DNA from: an uncultured Anaerococcus sp.
GTDB taxonomy: Bacteria; Bacillota; Clostridia; Tissierellales; Peptoniphilaceae
Assembly: GCA_943914475.1 (NCBI GenBank)
Contig: CALUCE010000008.1
Coordinates: 38,657-102,656, forward strand
Direction of reading: 5' to 3'
Length of the DNA: 64,000 bases
Under the pieces are notes generated by a model that made no database searches, had not been told where the DNA came from, and was given only the letters and a program-made list of their open reading frames with translations. Position 1 is the stretch's first letter. The number at the start of each line of letters is the position of its first letter. Both the position numbers and the translations under genes were made by a program. Shown piece after piece: positions 9,802-17,996 of the stretch.

Positions 9802-11169
9802 ATGAAAAAATCAAAAAAACTTCTTATCCTTCCCCTGGTTTTGACTTTGCTGGCTTTGGGATTTTTGGGTTTTTCTTATTATTTTACACCCAGAGATATA
9901 GCCACTATAGACTTGCCAGAACTTGAGGAGGAAGAGTTTAATTTAAGTAAAAAAGATTATAGTAAGGATTTTGATTTTGCTTATGCTACTTTAAAATCAT
10001 ACTATCCTTACTTTAAGATAAATGAAAAACTTTACGGGACTGATTGGCTTGCTAACAAGGATGTTTACAAGAAATATATCAGCAGCGCCTACGATGATGA
10101 GGATTTTTTTAATAGGATGAATGATGTCCTAGCTAATCTTCACAATGGTCATACCCACCTGGTTGACAGGGACTTTGGGATTGATTCCTACATCACCTAC
10201 TACAGCCTGCCTAGGGTTGACTGGAGGTATGATATTGCCAAGGTTTATGAAAAGGAAAAAGTTAGGCAAAGATACAAGATTGACAACCAATCCATAAGAG
10301 ACTATATAGAAAACCACTATGGAGATTTTGACAGGTTGAGTTTTTTGCCAGAAAGTCTTTTTGCAAGAAGACTTTTTGCCTTAAAGGCTTCATACTTTGA
10401 AGATGGAAGCCTTGAGGAGCCCAACCTTCTTACTGATAAAATCATCGACCAAAAGCTTGCCTACATAAAGATTAATAAAATGCTTAGTAGCGAGCAAATG
10501 GGGGCTGATGAGATTGTTCTTGATACTTTTTTAGAAGAGATTAGGGACTATCCTAACCTTATTATAGATATAAGGGGTAATGGTGGTGGAGATTCTAGGT
10601 ATTGGCAGGACTTTCTACTGCCAAAAATCATAGGAAAGTCTTACAAAACCAACAATTATTCCTTCCTTAAAAAAGGCGATTTAAACAAAAAGGTCGTAAT
10701 CCAAGAGGCCTACCACACCAATGTGGATGCTTTTTTGGACCAAGCTAATTTTCCCAAAGATATAAAGGATATTTTAAAAGACTTTGACTACTACAACGAC
10801 GAGGAGCTTATAGTCGATCCTAAAAAAGAATCTATAAACTTTAAGGGCCAAATATATCTCTTGGTAGACCATGATGTTTATTCTTCTGCGGAAATGTTAG
10901 CTTCATTTTGTAAGGAGACCGGTCTTGCCAAGCTTGTGGGATCAAGAACTGCTGGTGATGGTATAGGCTCTGATCCTATGCAAATAGACCTGCCCAACAC
11001 TGGCTATGTTTTAAGATTTTCCAAAAATATGGGACTTACAGGTTCTGGCTCTATAAATGAGCTTGACCAAACCACTCCTGATATCGAGGCTGAAACTGGC
11101 CAATTCGAAGAAAATCTCTTGGATGAAAAAATAATCCAAAAGGTTATAGAGGATGCAAAAATCAAGTAA
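9802..11169 (+). CDS. Membrane-anchored S41-family peptidase
   Basis: A 455-aa protein with an N-terminal membrane anchor (about residues 7-28), so the enzyme domain is outside the cell. The S41 core is visible in LIIDIRGNGGGDSRYW, GQIYLLVDHDVYSSAEMLAS (nucleophile in the SSAE motif, Ser361/362) and VGSRTAGDGIGSD. These serine peptidases use a Ser-Lys type mechanism, but this branch lacks an obvious PDZ domain and resembles tricorn/retinol-binding-like S41 members of unknown substrate. The start is supported by AAAGGAG eight bases upstream. It has its own promoter and sits apart from the pilus operon. Confidence 0.85.
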   Translation: MKKSKKLLILPLVLTLLALGFLGFSYYFTPRDIATIDLPELEEEEFNLSKKDYSKDFDFAYATLKSYYPYFKINEKLYGTDWLANKDVYKKYISSAYDDEDFFNRMNDVLANLHNGHTHLVDRDFGIDSYITYYSLPRVDWRYDIAKVYEKEKVRQRYKIDNQSIRDYIENHYGDFDRLSFLPESLFARRLFALKASYFEDGSLEEPNLLTDKIIDQKLAYIKINKMLSSEQMGADEIVLDTFLEEIRDYPNLIIDIRGNGGGDSRYWQDFLLPKIIGKSYKTNNYSFLKKGDLNKKVVIQEAYHTNVDAFLDQANFPKDIKDILKDFDYYNDEELIVDPKKESINFKGQIYLLVDHDVYSSAEMLASFCKETGLAKLVGSRTAGDGIGSDPMQIDLPNTGYVLRFSKNMGLTGSGSINELDQTTPDIEAETGQFEENLLDEKIIQKVIEDAKIK

Positions 11170-11174
11170 AATCT

Positions 11175-11203
11175 TTGAAATTAATCATATTATTTCGTAT
11201 AAT
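11175..11203 (+). promoter_or_regulatory. Promoter for mntP
   Basis: TTGAAA at 11175-11180 and TATAAT at 11198-11203 with a 17-bp spacer, beginning six bases after the preceding stop codon. The leader is too short for a yybP-ykoY manganese riboswitch, so control would act at the promoter. Confidence 0.7.
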
Positions 11204-11232
11204 ATAGAAGTCTTTGAAAAAAAGGAGTTCTT

Positions 11233-11793
11233 ATGAGTTTAATTTCAATATTTATAATAGGAGTGGGTCTTGCCATGGATGCCTTTGCAGCTAGTATTTG
11301 TAAGGGTCTCCAAGATAGTAATGATACTATGGAAACAGCCATAAAAATCGCCCTATCTTTTGGATTATTCCAAGGACTCATGCCAATTTTAGGTTACTTT
11401 TTGGCTTCATCCTTTGCTGACTATATCAGGCAAATCGACCACTGGGTGGTCTTTGTTTTGCTTTTGATAGTTGGTATTTCCATGCTAAAGGAATCTAGAG
11501 AAGCCTACTGTGATGTAAACCCGGGCATAGATCTAAAGTCCCTTATGGTTTTATCCATAGCCACATCCATAGATGCCTGTGCTGTTGGTATATCCTTTGC
11601 TTTTTTGGAGGTAAATATCTACAGAGCAGCCTTGGTGATAGGTATAATTACCTTCGTTCTTTCAGCCATAGGCTACAAGATTGGTAACAGGCTAGGTATC
11701 AGATCCAAGCAAAAGGCAGAATTTGCTGGAGGAACCATACTTATTTTGATGGGATCTAAAATTTTAATAGAACATTTGTTCTTTATGGCATAA
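11233..11793 (+). CDS. mntP: Manganese efflux pump MntP
   Basis: A 186-aa polytopic membrane protein of the MntP (YebN) family, which exports Mn2+ to prevent toxicity. It has six hydrophobic segments. The paired conserved acidic motifs are LAMDAFAASICKGL near the N-terminus and SIATSIDACAVGISF in the second half. Length equals the family norm. AAAGGAG precedes the ATG. It is monocistronic, with its own promoter and a strong terminator. Confidence 0.93.
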   Translation: MSLISIFIIGVGLAMDAFAASICKGLQDSNDTMETAIKIALSFGLFQGLMPILGYFLASSFADYIRQIDHWVVFVLLLIVGISMLKESREAYCDVNPGIDLKSLMVLSIATSIDACAVGISFAFLEVNIYRAALVIGIITFVLSAIGYKIGNRLGIRSKQKAEFAGGTILILMGSKILIEHLFFMA

Positions 11794-11832
11794 AAAAGAT
11801 TCTTGCGTGTATTTCATGCAAGAATCTTTTTT
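11793..11832. terminator. Bidirectional terminator between mntP and nitroreductase
   Basis: A 14-bp stem (AAAAAGATTCTTGC / GCAAGAATCTTTTT) around an 11-base loop. T-runs follow the stem on both strands, so it can end both convergent genes. Confidence 0.9.
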
Positions 11833-11835
11833 TCT

Positions 11836-12411
11836 TTACTTATCTACTACTTTTACTCTTTTTTTGATGTCTTCATTTTCTTTCTCATCTGCTGGACCTG
11901 TTATATTTCCATAAACCATTTGGCCTAAGAGTACATAGTCCTTGTCCACATCAAACATTTCCTTTACCATATCATCAATAATTGGATTATAGTGTTGGAG
12001 GTTTACTCCAAGGCCTAATTCTTCTAAGGCTGACCAAATTGAAATTTGTAGCATGCCGTTTGCTTGGAGGGCCCATGGGGTAAAGTTGTCCTTGTAGAGT
12101 TCATAGTCTTTTTTCATCTTTTCAATAAGCTTATTGTCATAGAAAAACAAAACTGTGCCTGCAGCATTTTTAAAGGTATCTATCTTATCCTTAGAAACCT
12201 CTCCCCCAAAACTATCATACACTCCATCCCAAAGTTTCTTGTGCATGTCTTTTTGGGCTATAACTAGCCTTTGACTTTTCATGTTGAAAGCATCTGGTAC
12301 CAGTTCTGTAACCTTTTCTATGGTTTCTACTATTTTTTCATCACTCACTTCTAGCTTATCATCCAAATTATAGTAGCTTCTCCTTAATTTTAAAGCATCA
12401 AGTGTATTCAT
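11836..12411 (-). CDS. Nitroreductase-family FMN oxidoreductase
   Basis: A 191-aa protein beginning MNTLDALKLRRSYYNL, the R-R-S-x-R-like FMN phosphate-binding start of the nitroreductase fold. Further family features are PDAFNMKSQRLVIA, a central helix with WALQANGMLQISIWSALEEL, and GLGVNLQHYNP near the flavin site. It probably uses FMN and NAD(P)H to reduce nitro or quinone compounds. The substrate cannot be told. It is a single gene, convergent with mntP. Confidence 0.88.
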   Translation of the reverse strand: MNTLDALKLRRSYYNLDDKLEVSDEKIVETIEKVTELVPDAFNMKSQRLVIAQKDMHKKLWDGVYDSFGGEVSKDKIDTFKNAAGTVLFFYDNKLIEKMKKDYELYKDNFTPWALQANGMLQISIWSALEELGLGVNLQHYNPIIDDMVKEMFDVDKDYVLLGQMVYGNITGPADEKENEDIKKRVKVVDK

Positions 12412-12496
12412 CCTAACTCCTTTGCATATTATTTATTAGTATCTTTACTATACTAATCCAAGCTAGACCAATCTACTTAAAAATACCTATTTTTCT

Positions 12497-12505
12497 TGGT
12501 ATAAT
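12497..12505 (+). promoter_or_regulatory. Extended -10 promoter for HerA-like ATPase gene
   Basis: TGGTATAAT at 12497-12505 fits an extended -10 (TGnTATAAT). No good -35 is seen. It lies 28 bases before the ATG, with AAAGGAG in between. Confidence 0.5.
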
Positions 12506-12532
12506 ATGGATAAGATATAAAAAGGAGTTTTT

Positions 12533-14044
12533 ATGACTGAAAAAATTTTACTAGGAAAAGCAAATGGTGAACCTATATACTTAAATACTTCCATGATTAA
12601 TAGACATGGCTTTATAGGAGGAGCAACAGGATCAGGAAAAACTGTGACCTTAAAGCTTATAGCAGAAGGACTTTCTGAACTTGGTGTGCCTGTTATTATC
12701 CCGGATGTAAAGGGAGACCTCTTCTCTCTTTCCAAAGAAGGAGTCATGGATGAAAATATAGAAAAAAGACTAAGAGAATTGGACCTTGATGATTTTTCGT
12801 TTGACTCATATCCAGTGGAAATCTTTGATGTTTTTGCTGAAATGGGCATAGCTACAAGGACTACTATTTCCGAAATGGGGCCTGTCCTTATCTCTAGGAT
12901 GCTTGATTTGACTGAAGTTCAAGAAGGAATCATCAATATAGCCTTTAGGATAGCAGATGAGGAAGGACTTTTGCTAATTGATATAAAAGATTTAAGGCAA
13001 ATTTTGGTCTACCTTTCAGACAATAGAAAAGAAATTTCAAAGACCTATGGAAATATTTCTACCCAGTCTATCGGAGCCATCCAAAGAAGGCTCTTGGTCT
13101 TGGAAGAAGCTGGAGGCGACATATTTTTTGGGGAAAAAGCCTTTGATCTTAAAGACTTTTTGAGAAAAGATAAGGATAGCAGGGGTCAAATCAATATCAT
13201 AAATTCCAAAGAACTAATAGAAAATCCTGCCCTTTATTCTACAGTTTTGTTCTGGATTTTGACCAAAATCAACCAATCATTACCAGAAATTGGGGATGTG
13301 GATTTGCCAAAGCTTGTATTCTTCTTTGATGAAGCCCATATGCTCTTTGATAAAGCAAATAATCAAACCATAGAACTTGTCCAAAGACTGGTTAAGTCTA
13401 TTCGTTCCAAAGGAGTAGGGATCTTTTTTGTAACCCAAGACCCAACAGATATACCAGATTCCATCCTTAGTCAGCTAGGTAACAAGATTCAACACTCTCT
13501 AAGAGCCTACACAGCCAAGGAGCAAAAATCTCTCAAGGCCATAGGTGATTCTTTTAGGATAAAGGAAGGTCAAAATATATACGAAGAAATCAAAAACCTC
13601 CAAATAGGCCAAGCCATAGTATCAAGCCTTGACGAAGATGCCAGCCCATCTTATGCAAAAAAGACAACAATTTGCCCACCAAAGTCCTTCATAGGACCTG
13701 TGGATGATAGGTTTGTTATGGAAGTTTACGAAAAATCAGACCTTTATAACAAGTACGAGGAATACTTTGACAGAGAATCTGCCTTTGAAATCTTATCCGC
13801 AAGAATAAAGGCCCAAGAAGACGAGGCTATGCTCCAAAAACAAGCCAAGGAAGAAGAAAAACTTCTCAAAGAAAGAGAAAAAGAACTAGAAAAAATGCAA
13901 AAACAAAGACAAAAACAAGTCTCCTCCCTAACAAGGTCAGCCAGGACCTTCTCAAACTCTATCCTAAGATCTATAGGATACAGGATAGGCAGGGATATAT
14001 ATGGAATGATAAAAGGAGAGAAAAAAAAGAAAGACCAAAGATAA
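12533..14044 (+). CDS. HerA-like helicase/ATPase, DUF853 family
   Basis: A 503-aa cytoplasmic P-loop ATPase. Walker A is GATGSGKT (residues 30-37), followed by VIIPDVKGDLFSL. Walker B is KLVFFFDEAHMLFD, and a sensor-like segment GVGIFFVTQDPTDIPDSIL follows. The C-terminal 80 residues are a charged coiled coil with a basic end. The DUF853 (HerA C-terminal-like) family is related to FtsK/HerA translocases and is widespread, but its role is poorly defined. A nucleic-acid-translocating function is an inference from the fold. The gene stands alone, with an upstream promoter and a downstream terminator. Confidence 0.88.
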   Translation: MTEKILLGKANGEPIYLNTSMINRHGFIGGATGSGKTVTLKLIAEGLSELGVPVIIPDVKGDLFSLSKEGVMDENIEKRLRELDLDDFSFDSYPVEIFDVFAEMGIATRTTISEMGPVLISRMLDLTEVQEGIINIAFRIADEEGLLLIDIKDLRQILVYLSDNRKEISKTYGNISTQSIGAIQRRLLVLEEAGGDIFFGEKAFDLKDFLRKDKDSRGQINIINSKELIENPALYSTVLFWILTKINQSLPEIGDVDLPKLVFFFDEAHMLFDKANNQTIELVQRLVKSIRSKGVGIFFVTQDPTDIPDSILSQLGNKIQHSLRAYTAKEQKSLKAIGDSFRIKEGQNIYEEIKNLQIGQAIVSSLDEDASPSYAKKTTICPPKSFIGPVDDRFVMEVYEKSDLYNKYEEYFDRESAFEILSARIKAQEDEAMLQKQAKEEEKLLKEREKELEKMQKQRQKQVSSLTRSARTFSNSILRSIGYRIGRDIYGMIKGEKKKKDQR

Positions 14045-14048
14045 AATT

Positions 14049-14080
14049 AGCTCTTGCAGGATAAACTTGCAAGAGCTTTT
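14049..14080. terminator. Bidirectional terminator
   Basis: AGCTCTTGCA / TGCAAGAGCT stem followed by TTTT. It separates the convergent ATPase and HAD phosphatase genes. Confidence 0.85.
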
Positions 14081-14083
14081 ATA

Positions 14084-14923
14084 TTATTCTACAAAGCCAA
14101 AATGCTTAAGAGCCTTATAGATTCCTTCATTATTATTATCATCTGTGACATGGTAGGCAATTTCTTTTACAGGAGCCAAGGCATTGCCCATGGCAACTGG
14201 GTACTTGGAAAATGCCAACATTTCCCTATCGTTCATAGAATCTCCAAAGGCCATCATGGTATCTGGATTAAAGCCAAGTTTTTCTAGACCATAGGACTTT
14301 GAAACCTCAGGCATAACAAATTCCATAAAAAAAGGAGAAGTTTGAACCACATGGAGCCTATTTTCAAAAATCTTCTTGTATTCTTCTATAGTAGCTTGGA
14401 CAATTTCTGGATCAAGTATAGTCAAAAACTTATTTATAGGATGATTTAGATGATCCTCCATGGAATAGACTTCCTTTATAGCAAAGTCCCCAAAGGCTGC
14501 CTCTCTTCTAATAATATCCATCCTTTTTCCATTAAGGTAAATAATCCCAGAATTTATATCTTCAACCAAAAGATAATCCCTAGCCTCTATCATAGGAGCT
14601 ATGGGTCTACCATCAATTTTGTCCAAAATTTCCAAAACTAGGTCATGGTCTATGGGAGTTTCAAAGATAATCTTAGAGTTTTTAGTATCATAAGCCATGG
14701 CTCCGTTGTTGCAAAGGATAATTCCCTTGTGCTTGTCAAGTTCAAGCTCCTTGGCCAAGGCAAGCATAGACTTAAAAGGCCTACCCGAAGCAAGAATGAT
14801 GTGAACACCTTGGTTTTGGACATCTATAATGGCTTTTTTGGTCTTTTTCATAATCTTACCATCCCAATCAACCAAGGTCCCATCAATATCAAAAACCATA
14901 GTTTCAATTTCCCTAATATCCAT
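14084..14923 (-). CDS. Cof-type HAD-IIB phosphatase
   Basis: A 279-aa haloacid-dehalogenase-fold phosphatase of the Cof subfamily. Motif I is VFDIDGTLVDW with both catalytic aspartates. Motif II is IILASGRPF and motif IV is MMAFGDSMNDREML. The type IIB cap lies between motifs II and III. Members dephosphorylate sugar phosphates, PLP or FMN, and the actual substrate cannot be read from sequence. It is a single gene facing the ATPase gene. Confidence 0.92.
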   Translation of the reverse strand: MDIREIETMVFDIDGTLVDWDGKIMKKTKKAIIDVQNQGVHIILASGRPFKSMLALAKELELDKHKGIILCNNGAMAYDTKNSKIIFETPIDHDLVLEILDKIDGRPIAPMIEARDYLLVEDINSGIIYLNGKRMDIIRREAAFGDFAIKEVYSMEDHLNHPINKFLTILDPEIVQATIEEYKKIFENRLHVVQTSPFFMEFVMPEVSKSYGLEKLGFNPDTMMAFGDSMNDREMLAFSKYPVAMGNALAPVKEIAYHVTDDNNNEGIYKALKHFGFVE

Positions 14924-15220
14924 AATCCCTCCAAAAAACTTCTTAAACTTTTCTAAAATTAATTCACTTACATTATAGTAGAAAAATATATAAGTGCAAA
15001 ATAAGAAGGAGTAGTTAGAGTTTAGGGGAAACTTAAGATAAAAATGAACTACATATCCCCCACTTGCGCGGATATAACTAAAAGATCCCGTAAAATTACC
15101 TATTTCTTATTAAGGTATGCTAAGTTTTTGTCCACTTTATTTGAAAGTTTATAGATTAGTCTTATTTCTTCTTTTTTATATTATATCATCTGTTTTCCCT
15201 TCCCCGCTTAAAATAAAAAT
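14924..15220. other. Intergenic region, no gene seen
   Basis: About 300 bp of AT-rich sequence. It holds the HAD phosphatase promoter region and the 3' flank of the phosphoribosyltransferase gene. A stretch near 15072 (ACTAAAAGATCCCGT) resembles part of the dispersed hairpin repeats. No open frame or clear RNA is seen. Confidence 0.4.
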
Positions 15221-15763
15221 TTACTTTCCTGGGTTTAGGGGTAATTCTTTTAAAAAAATTAGGTCTTCTCTTTTGCTTGCGTCTCCTTCTGCTAGGATGG
15301 CTGCTTTTCCTACTACTTTTCCTCCAACCTTATTTACCAAGTCTTCTAGGGCCTTGATTGATTCTCCTGTGGAGATTACGTCATCTACCAGGCAGGCTTT
15401 CTTGTCTTTTATAAGGTCGACGTCTTCTCCGTTTAGGTAGAGTCTTTGGATTTTGTCTGTGGTTATAGACTTTACGGAAATTCCTATGGGGTCGGTCATG
15501 TAGGATTTTACAGATTTTCTGCAAACCACGTATTTTTTCATCCCCCTAAGCCTAGCTAGTTCATGGGCCAAGGATATGCCCTTGGCTTCTGCTGTGACAA
15601 AGATATCAACTTCTGGTATAAGTTTTTCAAGTTCCACAGCCGCATGGCTGACTAGTTCTTGGTCTCCTAGGGTTACAAAGGATGCTATGGATAAATCATC
15701 GGATATTTTGATGATGGGTAGGTTACGGACTAGGCCTGCAAGTTCTAATTTATAAGTAGACAT
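15221..15763 (-). CDS. Adenine-phosphoribosyltransferase-like protein
   Basis: A 180-aa type I phosphoribosyltransferase. The PRPP-binding loop is ACLVDDVISTGESIKAL, and the upstream DIFVTAEAKGISLAHELARL matches the APRT subgroup. APRT makes AMP from adenine and PRPP. Because base-binding regions vary and a true apt could lie elsewhere in the genome, a xanthine or related base is possible. It lies downstream of the cyclophilin gene in the same orientation, but a hairpin terminator separates them. Confidence 0.8.
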   Translation of the reverse strand: MSTYKLELAGLVRNLPIIKISDDLSIASFVTLGDQELVSHAAVELEKLIPEVDIFVTAEAKGISLAHELARLRGMKKYVVCRKSVKSYMTDPIGISVKSITTDKIQRLYLNGEDVDLIKDKKACLVDDVISTGESIKALEDLVNKVGGKVVGKAAILAEGDASKREDLIFLKELPLNPGK

Positions 15764-15839
15764 AAAAATCCTTTCTGCAATAATAAAGTAGCGGTTGGTT
15801 TATTAAGTTTTCTTCTGCTTCATTTGCCAATGGGCTGAT

Positions 15840-15868
15840 ATAAAACAAACCTGCTCTATGGCAGGTTA
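15840..15868 (-). terminator. Terminator after cyclophilin gene
   Basis: AACCTGC (15848-15854) and GCAGGTT (15861-15867) form a stem with a 6-base loop. On the minus strand it is followed by TGTTTTAT, downstream of the cyclophilin stop codon. Confidence 0.6.
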
Positions 15869-15882
15869 TTTTATCTTTTTAG

Positions 15883-15920
15883 ACGGATCGGAGATCCTGC
15901 CTCACTCGCCAGCGGGCTGG
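15883..15920. repeat. Dispersed single copy of the 42-bp GC-rich repeat
   Basis: This segment closely matches the unit of the tandem array at 42937-43062: ACGGATCGGAGATCCTGCC, then GCGGGCTGG at its end. It abuts the last codon of the cyclophilin gene. Confidence 0.75.
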
Positions 15921-16445
15921 CTATACAATTTCTGGTTCGTCAAATGTTTGGCCAAAGGTTTCTACTGTTACTTTTTCCATTACTTGATCTTCTTTTGGTT
16001 TGTCTGCGTAGTTAGTTTTTTGGCTGGCTATTTTGTCTACTTCTTCCATTCCTTCGATTACTTTACCAAAGGCTGCATATTCTCCGTCTAGGTGTGGAGA
16101 GTCTTTGTGCATAACAAAGAATTGGCTACCTGCTGAGTTTGGCATCATGGTTCTTGCCATGGAAAGGACTCCTCTTTCGTGTTTTAGGTCATTTTTAAAA
16201 CCGTTGGAGGTAAATTCTCCTTTTATAGCATAGTTTGGACCACCCATGCCTGTTCCTTCTGGGTCTCCTCCTTGGATCATAAATCCAGGTATAACCCTGT
16301 GGAAGATTACTCCATCATAAAATCCGTGGTTTATTAAAGAAATAAAGTTTTTAACTGTATTTGGTGCGATTTCTGGGTAAAGTTCTGCTTTGAAAACTCC
16401 CCCATCTTCCATTTCAAATGTAACTATTGGGTTTTTCTTTTCCAT
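15921..16445 (-). CDS. Cyclophilin-type peptidyl-prolyl isomerase
   Basis: A 174-aa cytoplasmic cyclophilin with no signal peptide. The signature FHRVIPGFMIQGGDPEGTG contains the catalytic Arg and Phe. The other active-site segments are SAGSQFFVM and HLDGEYAAFGKVIEG. It speeds proline cis-trans isomerisation during protein folding. Length fits a single-domain bacterial PpiB. AAGAAAGGGG precedes the ATG. Confidence 0.95.
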   Translation of the reverse strand: MEKKNPIVTFEMEDGGVFKAELYPEIAPNTVKNFISLINHGFYDGVIFHRVIPGFMIQGGDPEGTGMGGPNYAIKGEFTSNGFKNDLKHERGVLSMARTMMPNSAGSQFFVMHKDSPHLDGEYAAFGKVIEGMEEVDKIASQKTNYADKPKEDQVMEKVTVETFGQTFDEPEIV

Positions 16446-16513
16446 ATAATCCCCTTTCTTCTTTTATTTTTCTTAAAATATTATATACTTTTTTGTAAGT
16501 TTAGCAATAAGCT

Positions 16514-16713
16514 TTAGCTAGTGGATACAAAGTCCTTGCCTTTTTTCCTCCAGTCTTCTCTAAAGTCTGGGTAGGAATTTATATAAGGGTTTGATAAATT
16601 GGGGATGAGGATTGGTTGCCGTGGATTAGTAAAATATTTACATCTCCCCTACCTGCCTTTCTATAGTCTATGGTCTGCCCATTTTCAAGTTTCACTCTTT
16701 CTGACTTATACAT
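16514..16713 (-). pseudogene. Remnant of an alpha/beta hydrolase gene
   Basis: An ATG at 16713 with AAGGAG upstream opens a frame giving MYKSERVKLENGQTIDYRK, then VNILLIHGNQSSS. This is the first strands and oxyanion-hole loop of an alpha/beta hydrolase. It stops after 44 codons (16579). One base out of frame the sequence continues NPYINSYPDFREDWRKKGK to a TAA at 16514. The catalytic Ser and His regions are absent, so this is a decayed gene with an internal deletion and a frameshift. Confidence 0.65.
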
Positions 16714-16734
16714 AAATTCTCCTTTCTTTATTCT

Positions 16735-16814
16735 AAAAAAATCCCAGCCTAAAGTGATATGTACCCTCCTTACTGGTTTGTCCAGTAAAGAGGGTACATA
16801 TCAAAGCCGGGATT
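16735..16814 (-). terminator. Large terminator after 2-hydroxyacid dehydrogenase gene
   Basis: Nested inverted repeats (AATCCC / GGGATT outside, GATATGTACCCTC / GAGGGTACATATC and TACTGG / CCAGTA inside) form a long hairpin. On the minus strand it is followed by seven T. It begins eight bases after the stop codon. Confidence 0.85.
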
Positions 16815-16822
16815 ATCTTTAT

Positions 16823-17728
16823 TTATTCTTTTGTTCTCATAGATTTGATAGTCTTTACAGACTCTTTCCATTTTTCTTCTTCTTCATCATTTAAGGCTAT
16901 GTGGAAGTCTCTGATGATGCCGTTTGCTCCGACTACAGCTGGGTGACCTATATAGCAGCCGTCTGCCTTAGAATAGGAAGAAACTGGGAGTACAGTTTTG
17001 GCATCTGTAAAGATTGTCTCTACAATTATGGCTGTAGCATTGGCTATACCATAGGAAGTGTAGCCCTTGGCAGAGATAGTCTCAAAGGCCTTGGATCTGG
17101 TTGAGTGTTCTATACAGTCTATAGTCTTCTTGTCCAAAAGCTCTCTAATTGGTTTGGTAGCTATATTTACTTGAGACCAAGCCACAAATTGGCTCTTTCC
17201 ATGCTCGCCAATAACATAACCATCTATAGAAGATGGATCTACATCCAAGTAGCTGGCTACTGCATTTTTCATCCTTGCCGTATCAAGGATAGTCCCTGTA
17301 CCTATAACTCTTTCCTTGGGAAGACCGGTAAGCTCTTGCATATATCCTGCTATAACATCACAAGGATTGGAAAGAGAAATTAAAATACCATTAAACTTAG
17401 ATTCCTTAATCTTTTTTGCCCATTCTTCTGCACAAGTTTTGGTATATTTAAACTCTTCCAAAAGGTCATGGTTTTTTTGGAGAATCCTTATATCTCCAGG
17501 CGCAAAGATAATGATATCTGAGTCATCTAAGTCCTTAGAACGACCTTCTACAAGCTCAACATTTCCATCTCGCCTCACCATACCATCTCTTAAGTCGTTG
17601 ACTTCAGCCTTGGCCTGGCCTTCCTTTTTGTCAAAAAGAGCAATCTTCTCACACAATTTTCTTTCTATCAGGGTATAGGCAACGGTTGCTCCAACATTAC
17701 CCAGACCTATAAGAGAAATTTTTTTCAT
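16823..17728 (-). CDS. Lactate/malate dehydrogenase-family 2-hydroxyacid dehydrogenase
   Basis: A 301-aa NAD-dependent enzyme. It has a Rossmann GLGNVGATVA motif, ISLSNPCDVIAGYM, IGTGTILDTARMKNA (catalytic Asp and substrate-carboxylate Arg) and GEHGKSQFVAWS with the catalytic His. It is most like L-lactate dehydrogenases, but the mobile loop reads GDIRILQKNHDLLEEF. The usual catalytic Arg of (Q/E)TRLDL is not where expected. The substrate may therefore be another 2-oxo acid, as in L-2-hydroxyisocaproate dehydrogenases. It has its own promoter and a strong terminator. Confidence 0.82.
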   Translation of the reverse strand: MKKISLIGLGNVGATVAYTLIERKLCEKIALFDKKEGQAKAEVNDLRDGMVRRDGNVELVEGRSKDLDDSDIIIFAPGDIRILQKNHDLLEEFKYTKTCAEEWAKKIKESKFNGILISLSNPCDVIAGYMQELTGLPKERVIGTGTILDTARMKNAVASYLDVDPSSIDGYVIGEHGKSQFVAWSQVNIATKPIRELLDKKTIDCIEHSTRSKAFETISAKGYTSYGIANATAIIVETIFTDAKTVLPVSSYSKADGCYIGHPAVVGANGIIRDFHIALNDEEEEKWKESVKTIKSMRTKE

Positions 17729-17768
17729 CTATTACCCCATTCTTTTCTTTCTTTCCATATCCTGTCTT

Positions 17769-17796
17769 ATAGTATATATGATACCACTTATTGCAA
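17769..17796 (-). promoter_or_regulatory. Probable promoter for dehydrogenase gene
   Basis: Minus-strand TTGCAA (17796-17791), a 16-bp spacer and TACTAT (17774-17769), about 40 bases before the start codon. Confidence 0.5.
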
Positions 17797-17929
17797 GTAA
17801 AGATACAAGTATTATATATATTTTTGATTTAAAACCATACCTTTTTAATAATATGGCAAATTATAGCTAGTTTTTTCTTAAAAATTTTCTATATATAGAC
17901 TATAAAGACATATACTTTAGCCTATATGA

Positions 17930-17958
17930 TTGACAAAAAAATACTGCTAACTTATACT
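17930..17958 (+). promoter_or_regulatory. Near-consensus promoter for symporter gene
   Basis: TTGACA at 17930-17935, a 17-bp spacer and TATACT at 17953-17958. This is the best sigma-A promoter in the window and suggests strong constitutive expression. Confidence 0.8.
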
Positions 17959-17996
17959 TTAATTATGTACAATTTTAAAAACTAAAGGAGGTTTTT

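Noticed and set aside
12487..12849. Minus-strand 120-aa frame
   Set aside because: Shadow of the HerA-like ATPase, which has Walker motifs and a ribosome site on the other strand.
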